Shown here one piece after another: positions 29,949 to 38,041 of a stretch of DNA of 64,000 nt. Numbering within the stretch: the first letter of the stretch is position 1; each line of letters opens with the position of its first letter. Made by a program: the position numbers and the translations under genes. The notes beneath the pieces were generated by a model that worked only from the letters and a program-made list of their open reading frames with translations, had not been told where the DNA came from and searched no databases. Where the stretch lies: NCBI RefSeq assembly GCF_004123295.1, contig NZ_SDMK01000006.1, positions 81,256 through 145,255 on the forward strand, written 5' to 3'. This stretch comes from Silvibacterium dinghuense (lineage in GTDB: Bacteria > Acidobacteriota > Terriglobia > Terriglobales > Acidobacteriaceae).

Positions 29949-31466
29949 ATGGCGACTTCGGAATACATAAGAAAATCTCCACGAAACGAGCCTCGTGTGG
30001 CAGGATGGCCGGGTAAGGCTCCTCGTCGGAGCCGCATCTTCAGCCAGTCGATTGTGACCTCGATGCTGATGATGTTGAATGACACGCTGGTCATTCTTCT
30101 CGCTTTTGCCGTGTCCCTGTTGTTGCGGGCGATGGTCTTCGACAAGGTCGATCAGGTGGCCGGTGTGCCCCCGCACGCACTTATCGGCGCTCCGCTCCAT
30201 ATCGTTTATCTGGGGTGGTTTGTGCTCTCGTACCTTCTGGTAGCGAACCGCTATGGCCTGTACTCCGCGATCCCGCTGGCCAGCGGCTGGCATGAGGTGC
30301 GCCTGACGGTACAGGCCAGCCTGAATGCTGGACTGCTGCTGTGTGGCGCGCTTTATCTCGCCGGTAACCTCAGCGTTTCCCGTGTCCTGGTGTTGCTGCT
30401 GATTGCCAGCACGATCGCGCTGCTGTGCACGCGCCGTATCGTGTGGCGCAAGTCCCGGTTCCGCCAGTTTGAGCGCGGTCTTGAAACCCGCAATGTGGTC
30501 ATTCTGGGAACCCATCATCTGAGCAATGCTCTTGGCCAGCACATCGAGAAGGATTACCGGCTCGGCTACAAGCTGCGTGGCTACGTGGTTGCGCCCGAGT
30601 GCGCGAACGGCCTGGAAGTTCCGAGATCGCAGGTGCTGGGCGGCGTGGAGGGTCTCCGCCAGCTTATCCGCCAGCACTTCATCGATGAAATTGTGATCGC
30701 TGAACCGTGCCCGACGGAAAGTGTGATCCAGTTGCTCGAAGAGGCGCGCGAGCTCGAAGTCGATATCCGTGCAATCTCCGGCTACTACGGCGAACTGACG
30801 GCCGATACTCCCATCGAGTACCTGGGAATCTTTCCTGTGGTCTCGCTGCATCGCCGCGATCCGCGCACTGTAGCCCTGGTGCTCAAGCGCGGCCTGGATA
30901 TGCTGCTTTCGCTCATGGCACTGGCGGCGGTCTTTCCCATCATGCTGGCGATTGCCATTGCCGTGCGGCTGGACAGTGAAGGTCCGATCTTCTATGTCTC
31001 TGAGCGTATCGGCAAACGTGGCCGCGTCTTCCCCTGCTTCAAGTTCCGAACCATGGTGAAGAACGCCGAGCAGCTGAAGAAGGATCTGGCCGCGCAGAAC
31101 GAGCGCGATGGCATCCTCTTCAAGATGACCAACGACCCGCGTATTACCCGCGTGGGCCGCATCCTGCGCAAGTACAGCCTGGATGAGCTGCCGCAGTTCT
31201 TCAATGTGCTGCGCGGCGAGATGAGCATGGTCGGGCCGCGTCCGCCGATCGCCAGTGAAGTGGCCAAGTATGAACTTGAGCACTTCCGGCGTCTTGAAGT
31301 CCTGCCGGGCCTTACCGGCCTCTGGCAGGTGCAGGCACGCGGCGATTCCTCCTTTGCGAAATACATCGCGCTCGATACCGCGTATGTCGAGAACTGGAGC
31401 TTCTGGATGGATCTGAAGATTCTGGTTCGCACGGCGGAGGTCGTCTTCCGGGGTACGGGAAGCTAA
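29949..31466 (+). CDS. Exopolysaccharide polyprenyl glycosylphosphotransferase
   Basis: A 505-residue initiating sugar transferase of the WcaJ/WbaP-like group. The N-terminal half has four to five membrane helices (about 35-160) and a CoA-binding-like soluble region with VILGTHHLSNALGQHIEKDY. The C-terminal catalytic domain starts at about residue 315 (KRGLDMLLSLMALAAVFPIM). It carries GPIFYVSERIGKRGRVFPCF, FKFRTMVKNAE, KYSLDELPQFFNVLRGEMSM, VGPRPP and PGLTGLWQVQARGD. It moves a sugar phosphate from a UDP-sugar to undecaprenyl phosphate, starting a repeat unit. No flippase or polymerase is adjacent, so it is a split cluster. A strong terminator follows. Confidence 0.94.
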   Translation: MATSEYIRKSPRNEPRVAGWPGKAPRRSRIFSQSIVTSMLMMLNDTLVILLAFAVSLLLRAMVFDKVDQVAGVPPHALIGAPLHIVYLGWFVLSYLLVANRYGLYSAIPLASGWHEVRLTVQASLNAGLLLCGALYLAGNLSVSRVLVLLLIASTIALLCTRRIVWRKSRFRQFERGLETRNVVILGTHHLSNALGQHIEKDYRLGYKLRGYVVAPECANGLEVPRSQVLGGVEGLRQLIRQHFIDEIVIAEPCPTESVIQLLEEARELEVDIRAISGYYGELTADTPIEYLGIFPVVSLHRRDPRTVALVLKRGLDMLLSLMALAAVFPIMLAIAIAVRLDSEGPIFYVSERIGKRGRVFPCFKFRTMVKNAEQLKKDLAAQNERDGILFKMTNDPRITRVGRILRKYSLDELPQFFNVLRGEMSMVGPRPPIASEVAKYELEHFRRLEVLPGLTGLWQVQARGDSSFAKYIALDTAYVENWSFWMDLKILVRTAEVVFRGTGS

Positions 31467-31483
31467 CGCTCCAGCAGAAATGC

Positions 31484-31525
31484 AGCAAAAGGCCGGCTCA
31501 AAAGAGCCGGCCTTTTGCTTTTTCG
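31484..31525 (+). terminator. Intrinsic terminator after the sugar transferase gene
   Basis: Perfect 16-bp stem (31484-31499 with 31504-31519), AAAA loop, then TTTT. It starts 18 bases after the stop codon. Confidence 0.92.
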
Positions 31526-31642
31526 GAAGAAAGATCGATTGAGATGAATGTGCTGTAACAATTTCTGTAGGCAGATGGAAGCGCTCATGGGAGACTGGTG
31601 CAACCCACAAATCTCAAATTGCATTTTTGTTGGAGGACAGTG

Positions 31643-33202
31643 TTGAGACAGGTGAAGCTGAAGCTTCTGGCCCTTACGTTGACTGCTTCTCTCGCCGGCA
31701 TTCCTGCAATGGCACAGGATGCGCCGCGGCATGACGATCAACCGAAACATGACACGGATAAGACTCCACCTGCTCCGCAGGAAAAGAGCTCGGTTACACA
31801 TCACGACCTGACTCTCGGCAGCCGCACGATTCACTACACGGCAACAGCAGGCACTCTGCTGATCCGCAACGAGCAGGATGAGCCCTACGGCACGATCTTC
31901 TATGTTGCCTATACGGAAGATGGCGTGGATGCGAAGAACCGCCCGGTGACCTTCCTCTACAATGGCGGCCCGGGATCGGCATCCTTGTGGCTGCACATGG
32001 GTTCGGTAGGCCCGGTGCGGGTGGTGACTGCGAGCCCGGAGGCGACAGGGCCGGCGCCCTACCAGACCGTTCCCAACCAGTACAGCCTGCTGGACAAGAC
32101 GGACCTCGTCTTTATCGATGCGCCGCTGACCGGCTTCTCGAAAGCTGTAGGCAAGGGGACGGACAAGGATTTCCGCGGTGTGGATCAGGATCTCCAGGCC
32201 TTCGATAAGTTCATCCAGCGTTACATTACAGTGAATCAGCGGTGGAATTCTCCCAAGTATCTGTTCGGTGAGTCCTACGGCACCACACGCTCGGCCGGCC
32301 TTGCCGGGTTGCTGCAGGAAGACGGAGTCTCGCTCAATGGCGTCATCCTGCTCTCCTCGATTTTGAATTACAACGTACGCGGGCCGGGTTTCGATGCCGT
32401 GTATGTCGGCAATCTCCCCAGCTACGCGGCCATCGCCTGGTATCACAACAAACTGGCGCACAAGCCCGCGGACATGACCGCCTACCTCGACGAGGTTCGT
32501 GCGTTCGCGCGCGGGGAATACTCCGAGGCGCTTTCCGAGGGTGATCTGCTGCCGCAGGAGAAGTTCGATGCCATTGCGGCGAAGGTTGCAGCTTACACGG
32601 GACTCAGTGTGGAGTACGTGAAAAACTCGAAGCTGCGCATTGAGCCTACCCGCTTCCGTAAAGAGCTGCTGCGTGGCGAGGGCGAAATCCTGGGCCGCTA
32701 TGACGCCCGTTTTGAGGGCACGGATGTGGACGACGCAGGCGAAAATCCTGGGTACGATCCTTCGGACACAGGGATTTCAGGCGTGTTCATCGGTGCCTTC
32801 CATGACTACCTGAGCCGCGAGCTCAAGTACGACACAACCGATGCCTATGCGGTGCATTCCGAGTCGAATGTCCCGTGGGACCAGACGCATCATCCGGTCG
32901 GCGGTGGAGGCGGCATGGGCCGGATGTTCGGGCAGCGCATGCCGGACGTGGCAATGGATCTGGCCGATGCCATGCGCAAGAACCCCAAGCTGAAGGTTTA
33001 TTCGGCGAACGGGCTCTTCGATCTGGCAACCCCGTTCTTCCTCACCGAGTACGATCTCTCGCACATGATGGTGACACCGGCATTGGCGAAGAATGTCGAA
33101 TTCGGCTACTACCCGGCCGGCCACATGGTGTATCTCAATGTGGATGCGCTGAAGCAGCTCACGCATGACCTCGACGGCTTCTACGCCGAGACTTCGAAGT
33201 AA
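31643..33202 (+). CDS. Exported S10 family serine carboxypeptidase
   Basis: A 519-residue secreted peptidase. The start is a TTG at 31643, six bases after GGAGG. It gives MRQVKLKLLALTLTASLAG and a signal peptide cleaved after AMA (about residue 24). A GTG one codon earlier is too close to the ribosome site. The S10 fold is clear: FLYNGGPGSASLWLHMGSVG (oxyanion region), the nucleophile Ser211 in FGESYGTTRSAG, the acid in NGLFDLATPFFLTEYDL and the His in YYPAGHMVYL. Acidobacteria carry many such peptidases for protein scavenging. It is monocistronic. Confidence 0.93.
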   Translation: MRQVKLKLLALTLTASLAGIPAMAQDAPRHDDQPKHDTDKTPPAPQEKSSVTHHDLTLGSRTIHYTATAGTLLIRNEQDEPYGTIFYVAYTEDGVDAKNRPVTFLYNGGPGSASLWLHMGSVGPVRVVTASPEATGPAPYQTVPNQYSLLDKTDLVFIDAPLTGFSKAVGKGTDKDFRGVDQDLQAFDKFIQRYITVNQRWNSPKYLFGESYGTTRSAGLAGLLQEDGVSLNGVILLSSILNYNVRGPGFDAVYVGNLPSYAAIAWYHNKLAHKPADMTAYLDEVRAFARGEYSEALSEGDLLPQEKFDAIAAKVAAYTGLSVEYVKNSKLRIEPTRFRKELLRGEGEILGRYDARFEGTDVDDAGENPGYDPSDTGISGVFIGAFHDYLSRELKYDTTDAYAVHSESNVPWDQTHHPVGGGGGMGRMFGQRMPDVAMDLADAMRKNPKLKVYSANGLFDLATPFFLTEYDLSHMMVTPALAKNVEFGYYPAGHMVYLNVDALKQLTHDLDGFYAETSK

Positions 33203-33218
33203 AACGGTAGGAGAAGAG

Positions 33219-33245
33219 AAAAGGCCCGCACCATGCGGGCCTTTT
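33219..33245 (+). terminator. Intrinsic terminator after the S10 peptidase gene
   Basis: Perfect 12-bp stem (33219-33230 with 33234-33245), CCA loop, with the T-run forming the end of the right arm. It starts 16 bases after the stop codon. Confidence 0.85.
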
Positions 33246-33290
33246 GCTTTGCTGCCAGATTGTCGGGTAAGAGGACCTGGCAAAGAACGC

Positions 33291-33345
33291 GGGTGCCCCA
33301 TGTCTCGATTTTGAGACATGGGCTCTCCTCCCACTCAAATCAGCC
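33291..33345. repeat. Copy 2 of the GGGTGCCCCA hairpin repeat
   Basis: Begins GGGTGCCCCATGTCTCG and contains a perfect 10-bp stem (CCCATGTCTC with GAGACATGGG). It then runs on as CTCCTCCCACTCAAATCAGCC-like sequence that parallels copy 1 at 15277. It touches the stop codon of mqnD (minus strand), so it may also end that transcript. Confidence 0.7.
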
Positions 33346-34227
33346 TTAGCCGACGAAATCAACCTTGACGGGGTGGGGAATCACGCCACGCTCATGGCCC
33401 ATTTCGAGGAGCTTCTTGATCGCCTCGCGGCCATCGTCGCCGTAGCTGAGGGTGCGCTCGTTCACATACATGCCGACGAACTTGTTGGCCAGATTCTCGT
33501 CGAGATCGCGGGCGAACTGCATGGCATAGGCCAGCGCTGCTTCGCGGTGATCGAGGCCATGCTGAATGCTCTCGCGCAGTGCTTGGGTGCAGATTTGCAT
33601 GGTCTTCTCACCGAGCGAGCGGCGGATGGCATTGCCGCCCAGCGGCAGCGGCAGGCCGGTCAGGTCGCGCCACCAGATGCCGAGGTCGAGGATCTTCTTG
33701 AGGCCTTCCTGCGCGTAGGTGAGCTGACCCTCGTGGATGATGAGTCCAGCGGCATAGTTGCCGGCAAGCACCTCGGGGATGATGCGGTCGAAGGGCACGA
33801 TCGCAGTCTCGATCTCAGGAGCGAAGAGCTTGAGCGCAAGGTTGGCGGTGGTCAGCGTGCCGGGGATGGCGATCTTCTCGCGCTTGATCTCGTCGAGCGT
33901 GTAGGCCTTCGGAGCCACGATCATCGGGCCGTAGCCTTCGCCGACCGATCCGCCGCAGGCCATCAGGGCGTAATTGTCCTGCAGGTAGGGATAGGCGTGG
34001 AAGGAGATGGCGGTCACGTCGTAGAACTGCTCGTGAATGGCCTTCTGGTTCAGCGTTTCGATGTCGGTGAGGGTGTGGGTGAACTTGAAACCGGGCACGC
34101 GAATCTTGTTCGTGGCCAGGCCATAGAACATAAATGCGTCGTCGGAGTCCGGGCTGTGCGCGATGGTGATCTCGCGGACCTGGGAGTTAGCGTGCGGCTC
34201 GGCGGGAACGGACGGAGTGGAACTCAC
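33346..34227 (-). CDS. mqnD: 1,4-dihydroxy-6-naphthoate synthase (futalosine pathway)
   Basis: MqnD acts in the futalosine route to menaquinone, converting cyclic dehypoxanthinyl futalosine to 1,4-dihydroxy-6-naphthoate. The 293-residue protein has the periplasmic-binding-like fold of MqnA/MqnD. HSPDSDDAFMFYGL near residue 24 and LPLPLGGNAIRR are the MqnD hallmarks; MqnA lacks the SPDxDD motif. GTG at 34227 is the start, with AGG elements upstream. It is the last gene of a probable minus-strand group with bioY, a small membrane protein and cutA. Other mqn genes are not in the window. Confidence 0.9.
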   Translation of the reverse strand: MSSTPSVPAEPHANSQVREITIAHSPDSDDAFMFYGLATNKIRVPGFKFTHTLTDIETLNQKAIHEQFYDVTAISFHAYPYLQDNYALMACGGSVGEGYGPMIVAPKAYTLDEIKREKIAIPGTLTTANLALKLFAPEIETAIVPFDRIIPEVLAGNYAAGLIIHEGQLTYAQEGLKKILDLGIWWRDLTGLPLPLGGNAIRRSLGEKTMQICTQALRESIQHGLDHREAALAYAMQFARDLDENLANKFVGMYVNERTLSYGDDGREAIKKLLEMGHERGVIPHPVKVDFVG

Positions 34228-34284
34228 TTCTGATACCTGATCCTTTCAACAGAAGCGACCGGCGAACCGGCCGCGGGTGAATCC

Positions 34285-34887
34285 TTAGCGCGCGGGCAGC
34301 ATGCGCCGGCGCAGTGAAGCCAGGGAGACAACGATGGCCGCCGCGGCAACCACCTTCAGAGCGTCTCCGGCAACGAAGGGAAGGACGGCCATCTTAACTA
34401 CGGTGGCCAGAGAGAGATGCGAGAAGAGGGCGAGCCAGGAAGCGCCACTGACGTAGAGAACAAGGCTGGCAATGGCGCCGGCTGCGGCGCGCGAGGAGAA
34501 GCTCATGGGGCGCATGCGGGCGATGCGGCTGGCGCACGCGGCAACCAGCGGGTAGCTCAACAGGAAGCCGCCGGTTGCGCCGAACAGCTGCAGCATGCCG
34601 CCGGGACCCGCAGGCGTGAAGACGGGCAGGCCGGATGCGCCTTCGATCAGATAGAGCACCATGGCGGCGACAGCCGTGGCCGGCTCAAGCAGCAGTGCCA
34701 GCAGGATGACCGCGAAGTTCTGCGTGGTCAGAGGCACGGGGGTAAAGAGTAAGGGAATGGAAACGTGCGCCGAAAGGGCAACCAGGGCGCTGCCGGCGAC
34801 AGCCAGGCCGGTCTGATGAGCCAATGCGCCGGAGGCTGAATTCTGCCGGGTTGTCGATGTTGCCGTTGCCGTGCGCATTTCCATCAT
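34285..34887 (-). CDS. bioY: Biotin transporter BioY
   Basis: The 200-residue membrane protein is an ECF-type biotin-binding S component. It has about six transmembrane helices, the typical TPVPLTTQNFAVILLALLL loop and LYLIEGASGLPVF, followed by GGFLLSYPL. ATGATG at 34887 is preceded by AGGAGAA. No EcfA/EcfT genes adjoin it, so it either works alone or uses shared energising components elsewhere. It probably belongs with the cutA and mqnD genes by spacing (24 and 57 bases). Confidence 0.92.
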   Translation of the reverse strand: MMEMRTATATSTTRQNSASGALAHQTGLAVAGSALVALSAHVSIPLLFTPVPLTTQNFAVILLALLLEPATAVAAMVLYLIEGASGLPVFTPAGPGGMLQLFGATGGFLLSYPLVAACASRIARMRPMSFSSRAAAGAIASLVLYVSGASWLALFSHLSLATVVKMAVLPFVAGDALKVVAAAAIVVSLASLRRRMLPAR

Positions 34888-34911
34888 GCGAGGTTCTCCT
34901 GAAATAGAAGC

Positions 34912-35070
34912 TTATTCGCCGCGCTCAAGCGGATCTTCCTCTTTTTTTGCACCCAGGCGGAGGATATCGGCCCGCTGGTGATCGTGATCCCGGATATGGC
35001 GTCGGACCGAGAGCACTGCCCAGATCAACGCGATCATGCTCACGACAAATACTACGTAGAGAAGGCGCAT
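34912..35070 (-). CDS. Small single-pass membrane protein, unknown
   Basis: A 52-residue open frame from ATG at 35070. The N-terminus is one hydrophobic helix (MRLLYVVFVVSMIALIWAVL), followed by a strongly charged cytoplasmic tail rich in His, Asp, Lys and Glu (RRHIRDHDHQRADI and KKEEDPLERGE). GAGGTGCAGGT precedes the start. Position between cutA and bioY, on the same strand and with short gaps, supports a real gene. No family was recognised. Confidence 0.6.
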   Translation of the reverse strand: MRLLYVVFVVSMIALIWAVLSVRRHIRDHDHQRADILRLGAKKEEDPLERGE

Positions 35071-35131
35071 TGGTACCTGCACCTCAGAATAGCAGGCGGT
35101 CGGGCCGAAAAACAGTCCATCGGACCTGTGC

Positions 35132-35458
35132 TCAGCGGGTGACCGACGCCGCGAGCCATTCGAGGTAAGCGGCGCTGCCTCCATCCACACCGAGCACAAC
35201 AAACTCCGGTACCTCATAGCTGTGCAGGGAACAAAGGGCTTCTTCGAGTGCTCCGAGGCTGGCCCCGGTGGTCTTGACGAGCAGCAGAACCTCATGCGCG
35301 GTTTCGACCGCGCCCTGCCAGCGGTAGATCGAGGTAAGGCCGGGAACGATATTCACGCAGGCGGCGAGTCCCTGCTCGACAAGGTGGCGGGCAATGCGGC
35401 GAGCTTCTTCTTCAGAGGAAGCGGTGCTGAGCGCGATGCGAAATGGGGTGGAGGCCAT
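35132..35458 (-). CDS. cutA: CutA1 divalent-cation tolerance protein
   Basis: A 108-residue protein of the CutA1 family, which forms trimers with a ferredoxin-like fold. Signatures are ARHLVEQGLAACVNIVPGLTSIYRWQG and EVLLLVKTT followed by LHSYEVPEFVVLGVDGGSAAYLEWL, the last as one conserved block near residues 76-102. Copper tolerance was reported in E. coli, but the molecular role is unsettled. ATG at 35458 has AGGAG nine bases upstream. It is the first gene of the probable cutA-bioY-mqnD unit and is divergent from the phosphohexomutase gene. Confidence 0.92.
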   Translation of the reverse strand: MASTPFRIALSTASSEEEARRIARHLVEQGLAACVNIVPGLTSIYRWQGAVETAHEVLLLVKTTGASLGALEEALCSLHSYEVPEFVVLGVDGGSAAYLEWLAASVTR

Positions 35459-35683
35459 GCCATGATTCTCCTCGAAGATGGGGCGCGACGGCTCTTTCGA
35501 AGCGGTGGAGCGATGCATTTGCCCACAGGGCTTCTTCCAGATTTAAGATGGCCCAAGGCATTCCAGAGACTTTTGCAGGCATCTCATTGACGGACAGTAT
35601 CCGGGGTCCTATGCTCCGGTGCGAGGATGGCTCCGCGATGCGGGCGCGACTGAAACGGACTACAGGAAAGGCGAAGGAAAAGT

Positions 35684-37087
35684 ATGGCTGTCGAGATCAA
35701 GTTTGGTACGTCGGGCTGGCGGGCAATTGTTGCCGAGGAATTTACCGTGGCGAATATCCGCCGGGCTGTGACCGGCATCGCAAAGTACGTGGCGGCACAG
35801 CCGGGCTCGGGCTCCGTGCTGGTCGGGCGCGATCCGCGTTTTCTGGGCGAGAGCTTTGTGGCGGAAGCGGCAAAGGTGCTGGCCTCGCACGGCGTAAAGC
35901 CGCTGGTAATTCCGCATGCCGCGCCGACACCGGCTATCTCGTATGCCGTGCGGCGGCTGAAGGCCAGCGGCGCAATCAACTTCACGGCCTCGCATAACCC
36001 GCCCGAGTACAACGGCATCAAGTTCTCGACGCCGGATGGTGCTCCGGCTCTGCCCGAGGTGACGAAGCAGATCGAGTCGCTGATCAAGAAGCTTGGCGAC
36101 GAGACCCTGCCTGCGCCGCCCGAGCCAAAGGAAAAGTTCGAAGAAGTCGATGTGAAGCCGGACTACCTCAAGCGCATCGGGGAACTGGTAGATTTCGCGG
36201 CGATCAAGAAGTCGGGCATCAAGGTGGTCTTCGACCCCTTCTGGGGTGCAGCGCGTGGCTACAGCTGCCACATCCTGCGTGATCACGGCGTCGAGGTTGC
36301 GACGGTGCATGATTACCGCGATGTGCTGTTTGGCGGACATGCGCCGGAGCCTGACGATCATCTGTTGGCCGACTGCAAGGCCAGGATGAAGGAGACTGGA
36401 GCGAAGATCGGCATCGCAACCGATGGCGATGCAGACCGCTTCGGCATCGTCGACGAAGACGGCACCTTCATCCAGCCGAACTACATCATCGCGCTGCTCT
36501 TCGACTATCTGGTCGAGACGCGCGGCTGGAAGAACGGCGTGGCCAAGTCGGTCGCGACGACCAACCTGATCAATGCCGTGGCCGAGTCCTACGGCGTGCC
36601 GCTCTACGAGACCCCGGTGGGCTTCAAGTACATCGGCGAGCTCATCAACCAGGACAAGATCGCGATCGGCGGCGAGGAGAGCGCTGGTCTCACGATTCGT
36701 GGTCATGTACCGGAGAAGGACGGCGTGATCGCCGGTCTGTTGGTCACGGAGATGGTGGCCAGACGCGGCAAGAGTCTGGGCGCGCAGCTGAAGGAGCTGT
36801 TCGCGCGTGTGGGTGAGTTCTATCCGAACCGCGAGAACTTCCGCCTCACACCCGAAGTAAAGGAGAAGTTTGTCGAGAAGGTGAAGGAAGACCCGTCGGA
36901 GATCGGCGGGCGCAAGGTCACCTCGGTCGTACGCACAGACGGTCTGAAGCTGATCCTCGCCGATGGCTCATGGGTCTGCTATCGCCTCAGTGGCACCGAG
37001 CCGGTCGTGCGTGTCTACTCGGAGGCGCGCAAGGCCTCGGATGTCGAGCCACTGAGCGAAGCAGCGAAGTCCTGGGTGCTCGAGTAG
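35684..37087 (+). CDS. Phosphoglucomutase/phosphomannomutase family enzyme
   Basis: A 467-residue alpha-D-phosphohexomutase with all four domains. The phosphoserine is Ser103 in FTASHNPPEYNG. The metal loop is TDGDADRFG, the sugar-binding loop is GGEESAGLTIRGH and the phosphate-binding loop is RLSGTEPVVRVY. It moves phosphate between positions 6 and 1 of glucose or mannose. The GEESAG loop fits glucose or mannose rather than glucosamine. It could supply glucose 1-phosphate for UDP-glucose, the substrate of Ugd. Start ATG follows AAGGAAAAGT. A terminator lies 65 bases downstream. Confidence 0.93.
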   Translation: MAVEIKFGTSGWRAIVAEEFTVANIRRAVTGIAKYVAAQPGSGSVLVGRDPRFLGESFVAEAAKVLASHGVKPLVIPHAAPTPAISYAVRRLKASGAINFTASHNPPEYNGIKFSTPDGAPALPEVTKQIESLIKKLGDETLPAPPEPKEKFEEVDVKPDYLKRIGELVDFAAIKKSGIKVVFDPFWGAARGYSCHILRDHGVEVATVHDYRDVLFGGHAPEPDDHLLADCKARMKETGAKIGIATDGDADRFGIVDEDGTFIQPNYIIALLFDYLVETRGWKNGVAKSVATTNLINAVAESYGVPLYETPVGFKYIGELINQDKIAIGGEESAGLTIRGHVPEKDGVIAGLLVTEMVARRGKSLGAQLKELFARVGEFYPNRENFRLTPEVKEKFVEKVKEDPSEIGGRKVTSVVRTDGLKLILADGSWVCYRLSGTEPVVRVYSEARKASDVEPLSEAAKSWVLE

Positions 37088-37152
37088 CAGCGGGAGAAGG
37101 ATTTGTAGCGGTCACAGGCACAAAATGACGTAACTGTGACAGGCACAGAATC

Positions 37153-37182
37153 AGGGCTACTCCCGAAGGAGTGGCCCTTTTT
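37153..37182 (+). terminator. Intrinsic terminator after the phosphohexomutase gene
   Basis: Stem of 11 bp (37153-37163 with 37168-37178, one G-U pair), CGAA loop, then a run of T residues. Confidence 0.85.
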
Positions 37183-37294
37183 CCTGCCTGAGAGCCAGTT
37201 TGGGACGCGAAGGATTGGCGAAAGAATGCCGCTTTTGATTCCTCTCTTGCCTCTTTGCCTCGCTATGTGTATCAGTCGCATCATCCCACCGACG

Positions 37295-37702
37295 ATGATG
37301 GAAATCTGGAGGCAGTTTTTCGTGCAGGCAGTGGAATCCAATCCGTCGTGGAAGTCGCGCATCGTGGGCGGGGTGTATCGTGTCCGCCGGCGCATTGCGA
37401 CGGGTTTCGCTGTGCTGCTGGCCGTCTTCTTCGGATTTCATGTCATGTTCGGGCGCAACGGTCTCAATGCTTATGAGGCCAAGCGCGTCGAGGACAAGAC
37501 ACTCCAGAAGCAGATCGAGAGCCTGCACGCGGAGAATGATCGCCTGAAGGACCACATCGATCACCTGCAGTCCGATCCCGATGCCATCGAGCACGAGGCG
37601 CGCGAGAAGCTGCATTATGCACGGCCGGATGAAGTGATCTACACGCTCAACGACGCTCCGCACCCCGCGGATCAGGCGCCGGTAACCCAGGCGCGCCGAT
37701 AA
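37295..37702 (+). CDS. FtsB/DivIC-like septum formation initiator protein
   Basis: A 135-residue bitopic membrane protein. A basic cytoplasmic N-terminus is followed by one transmembrane helix (IATGFAVLLAVFFGFHVMF, about 35-53). A coiled coil (KTLQKQIESLHAENDRLKDHIDHL region, about 68-92) ends in EHEAREKLHYARPDEVIYTL, the classic FtsB end. These proteins form a complex with FtsL/FtsQ at the division site. The start is uncertain: ATG pairs at 37295/37298 lack a ribosome site. A GTG at 37322, nine bases after GGAGG, is attractive and keeps all features. Confidence 0.85.
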   Translation: MMEIWRQFFVQAVESNPSWKSRIVGGVYRVRRRIATGFAVLLAVFFGFHVMFGRNGLNAYEAKRVEDKTLQKQIESLHAENDRLKDHIDHLQSDPDAIEHEAREKLHYARPDEVIYTLNDAPHPADQAPVTQARR

Positions 37703-37817
37703 CGCTGGGCCAACTGTTGCAAAGAAGATAAGCTGAAGATTGCCGTCGGGCAGCCATGGCCGGATTGTGTCCGGATGCCATAGCATTGCTGACTATCTTG
37801 ATTGAGGCGATCTGAGC

Positions 37818-38039
37818 TTGCTGTCTTCTTTTCGATTTCTTTGGAACGCGACGCGCGGATACCGGCTGCGCCCCTGGGCAAGCCCCTATGTAAAGTGGCG
37901 TCTCGAAACCTATTCCGGACTCAAGGCCGAAAAAATCCGGCCGCGCGATGTATTTGGATTTGTCTGGCAGGAGAAGATGCAGTTGCTGCGTTTCCTGCGT
38001 TGGACCGGAGAGATCGACAAGGCCGCGACGCGGGATTAA
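37818..38039 (+). CDS. Small conserved-looking protein upstream of the xylanase
   Basis: A 73-residue frame from TTG at 37818. It is basic and aromatic (MLSSFRFLWNATRGYRLRPW, then VKWRLETYSGLKAEKIRPRD and GFVWQEKMQLLRFLRW). Its stop is 2 bases before the xylanase ATG, which suggests coupling. A longer frame covers the same region in the xylanase frame, but that translation is low-complexity and lacks a signal peptide. No family was recognised with certainty. Confidence 0.55.
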   Translation: MLSSFRFLWNATRGYRLRPWASPYVKWRLETYSGLKAEKIRPRDVFGFVWQEKMQLLRFLRWTGEIDKAATRD

Positions 38040-38041
38040 GC

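Noticed and set aside
29937..31610. 557-codon minus-strand frame opposite the sugar transferase
   Set aside because: Antisense shadow of a clear sugar transferase gene; composition is not protein-like and it runs through that gene's terminator.
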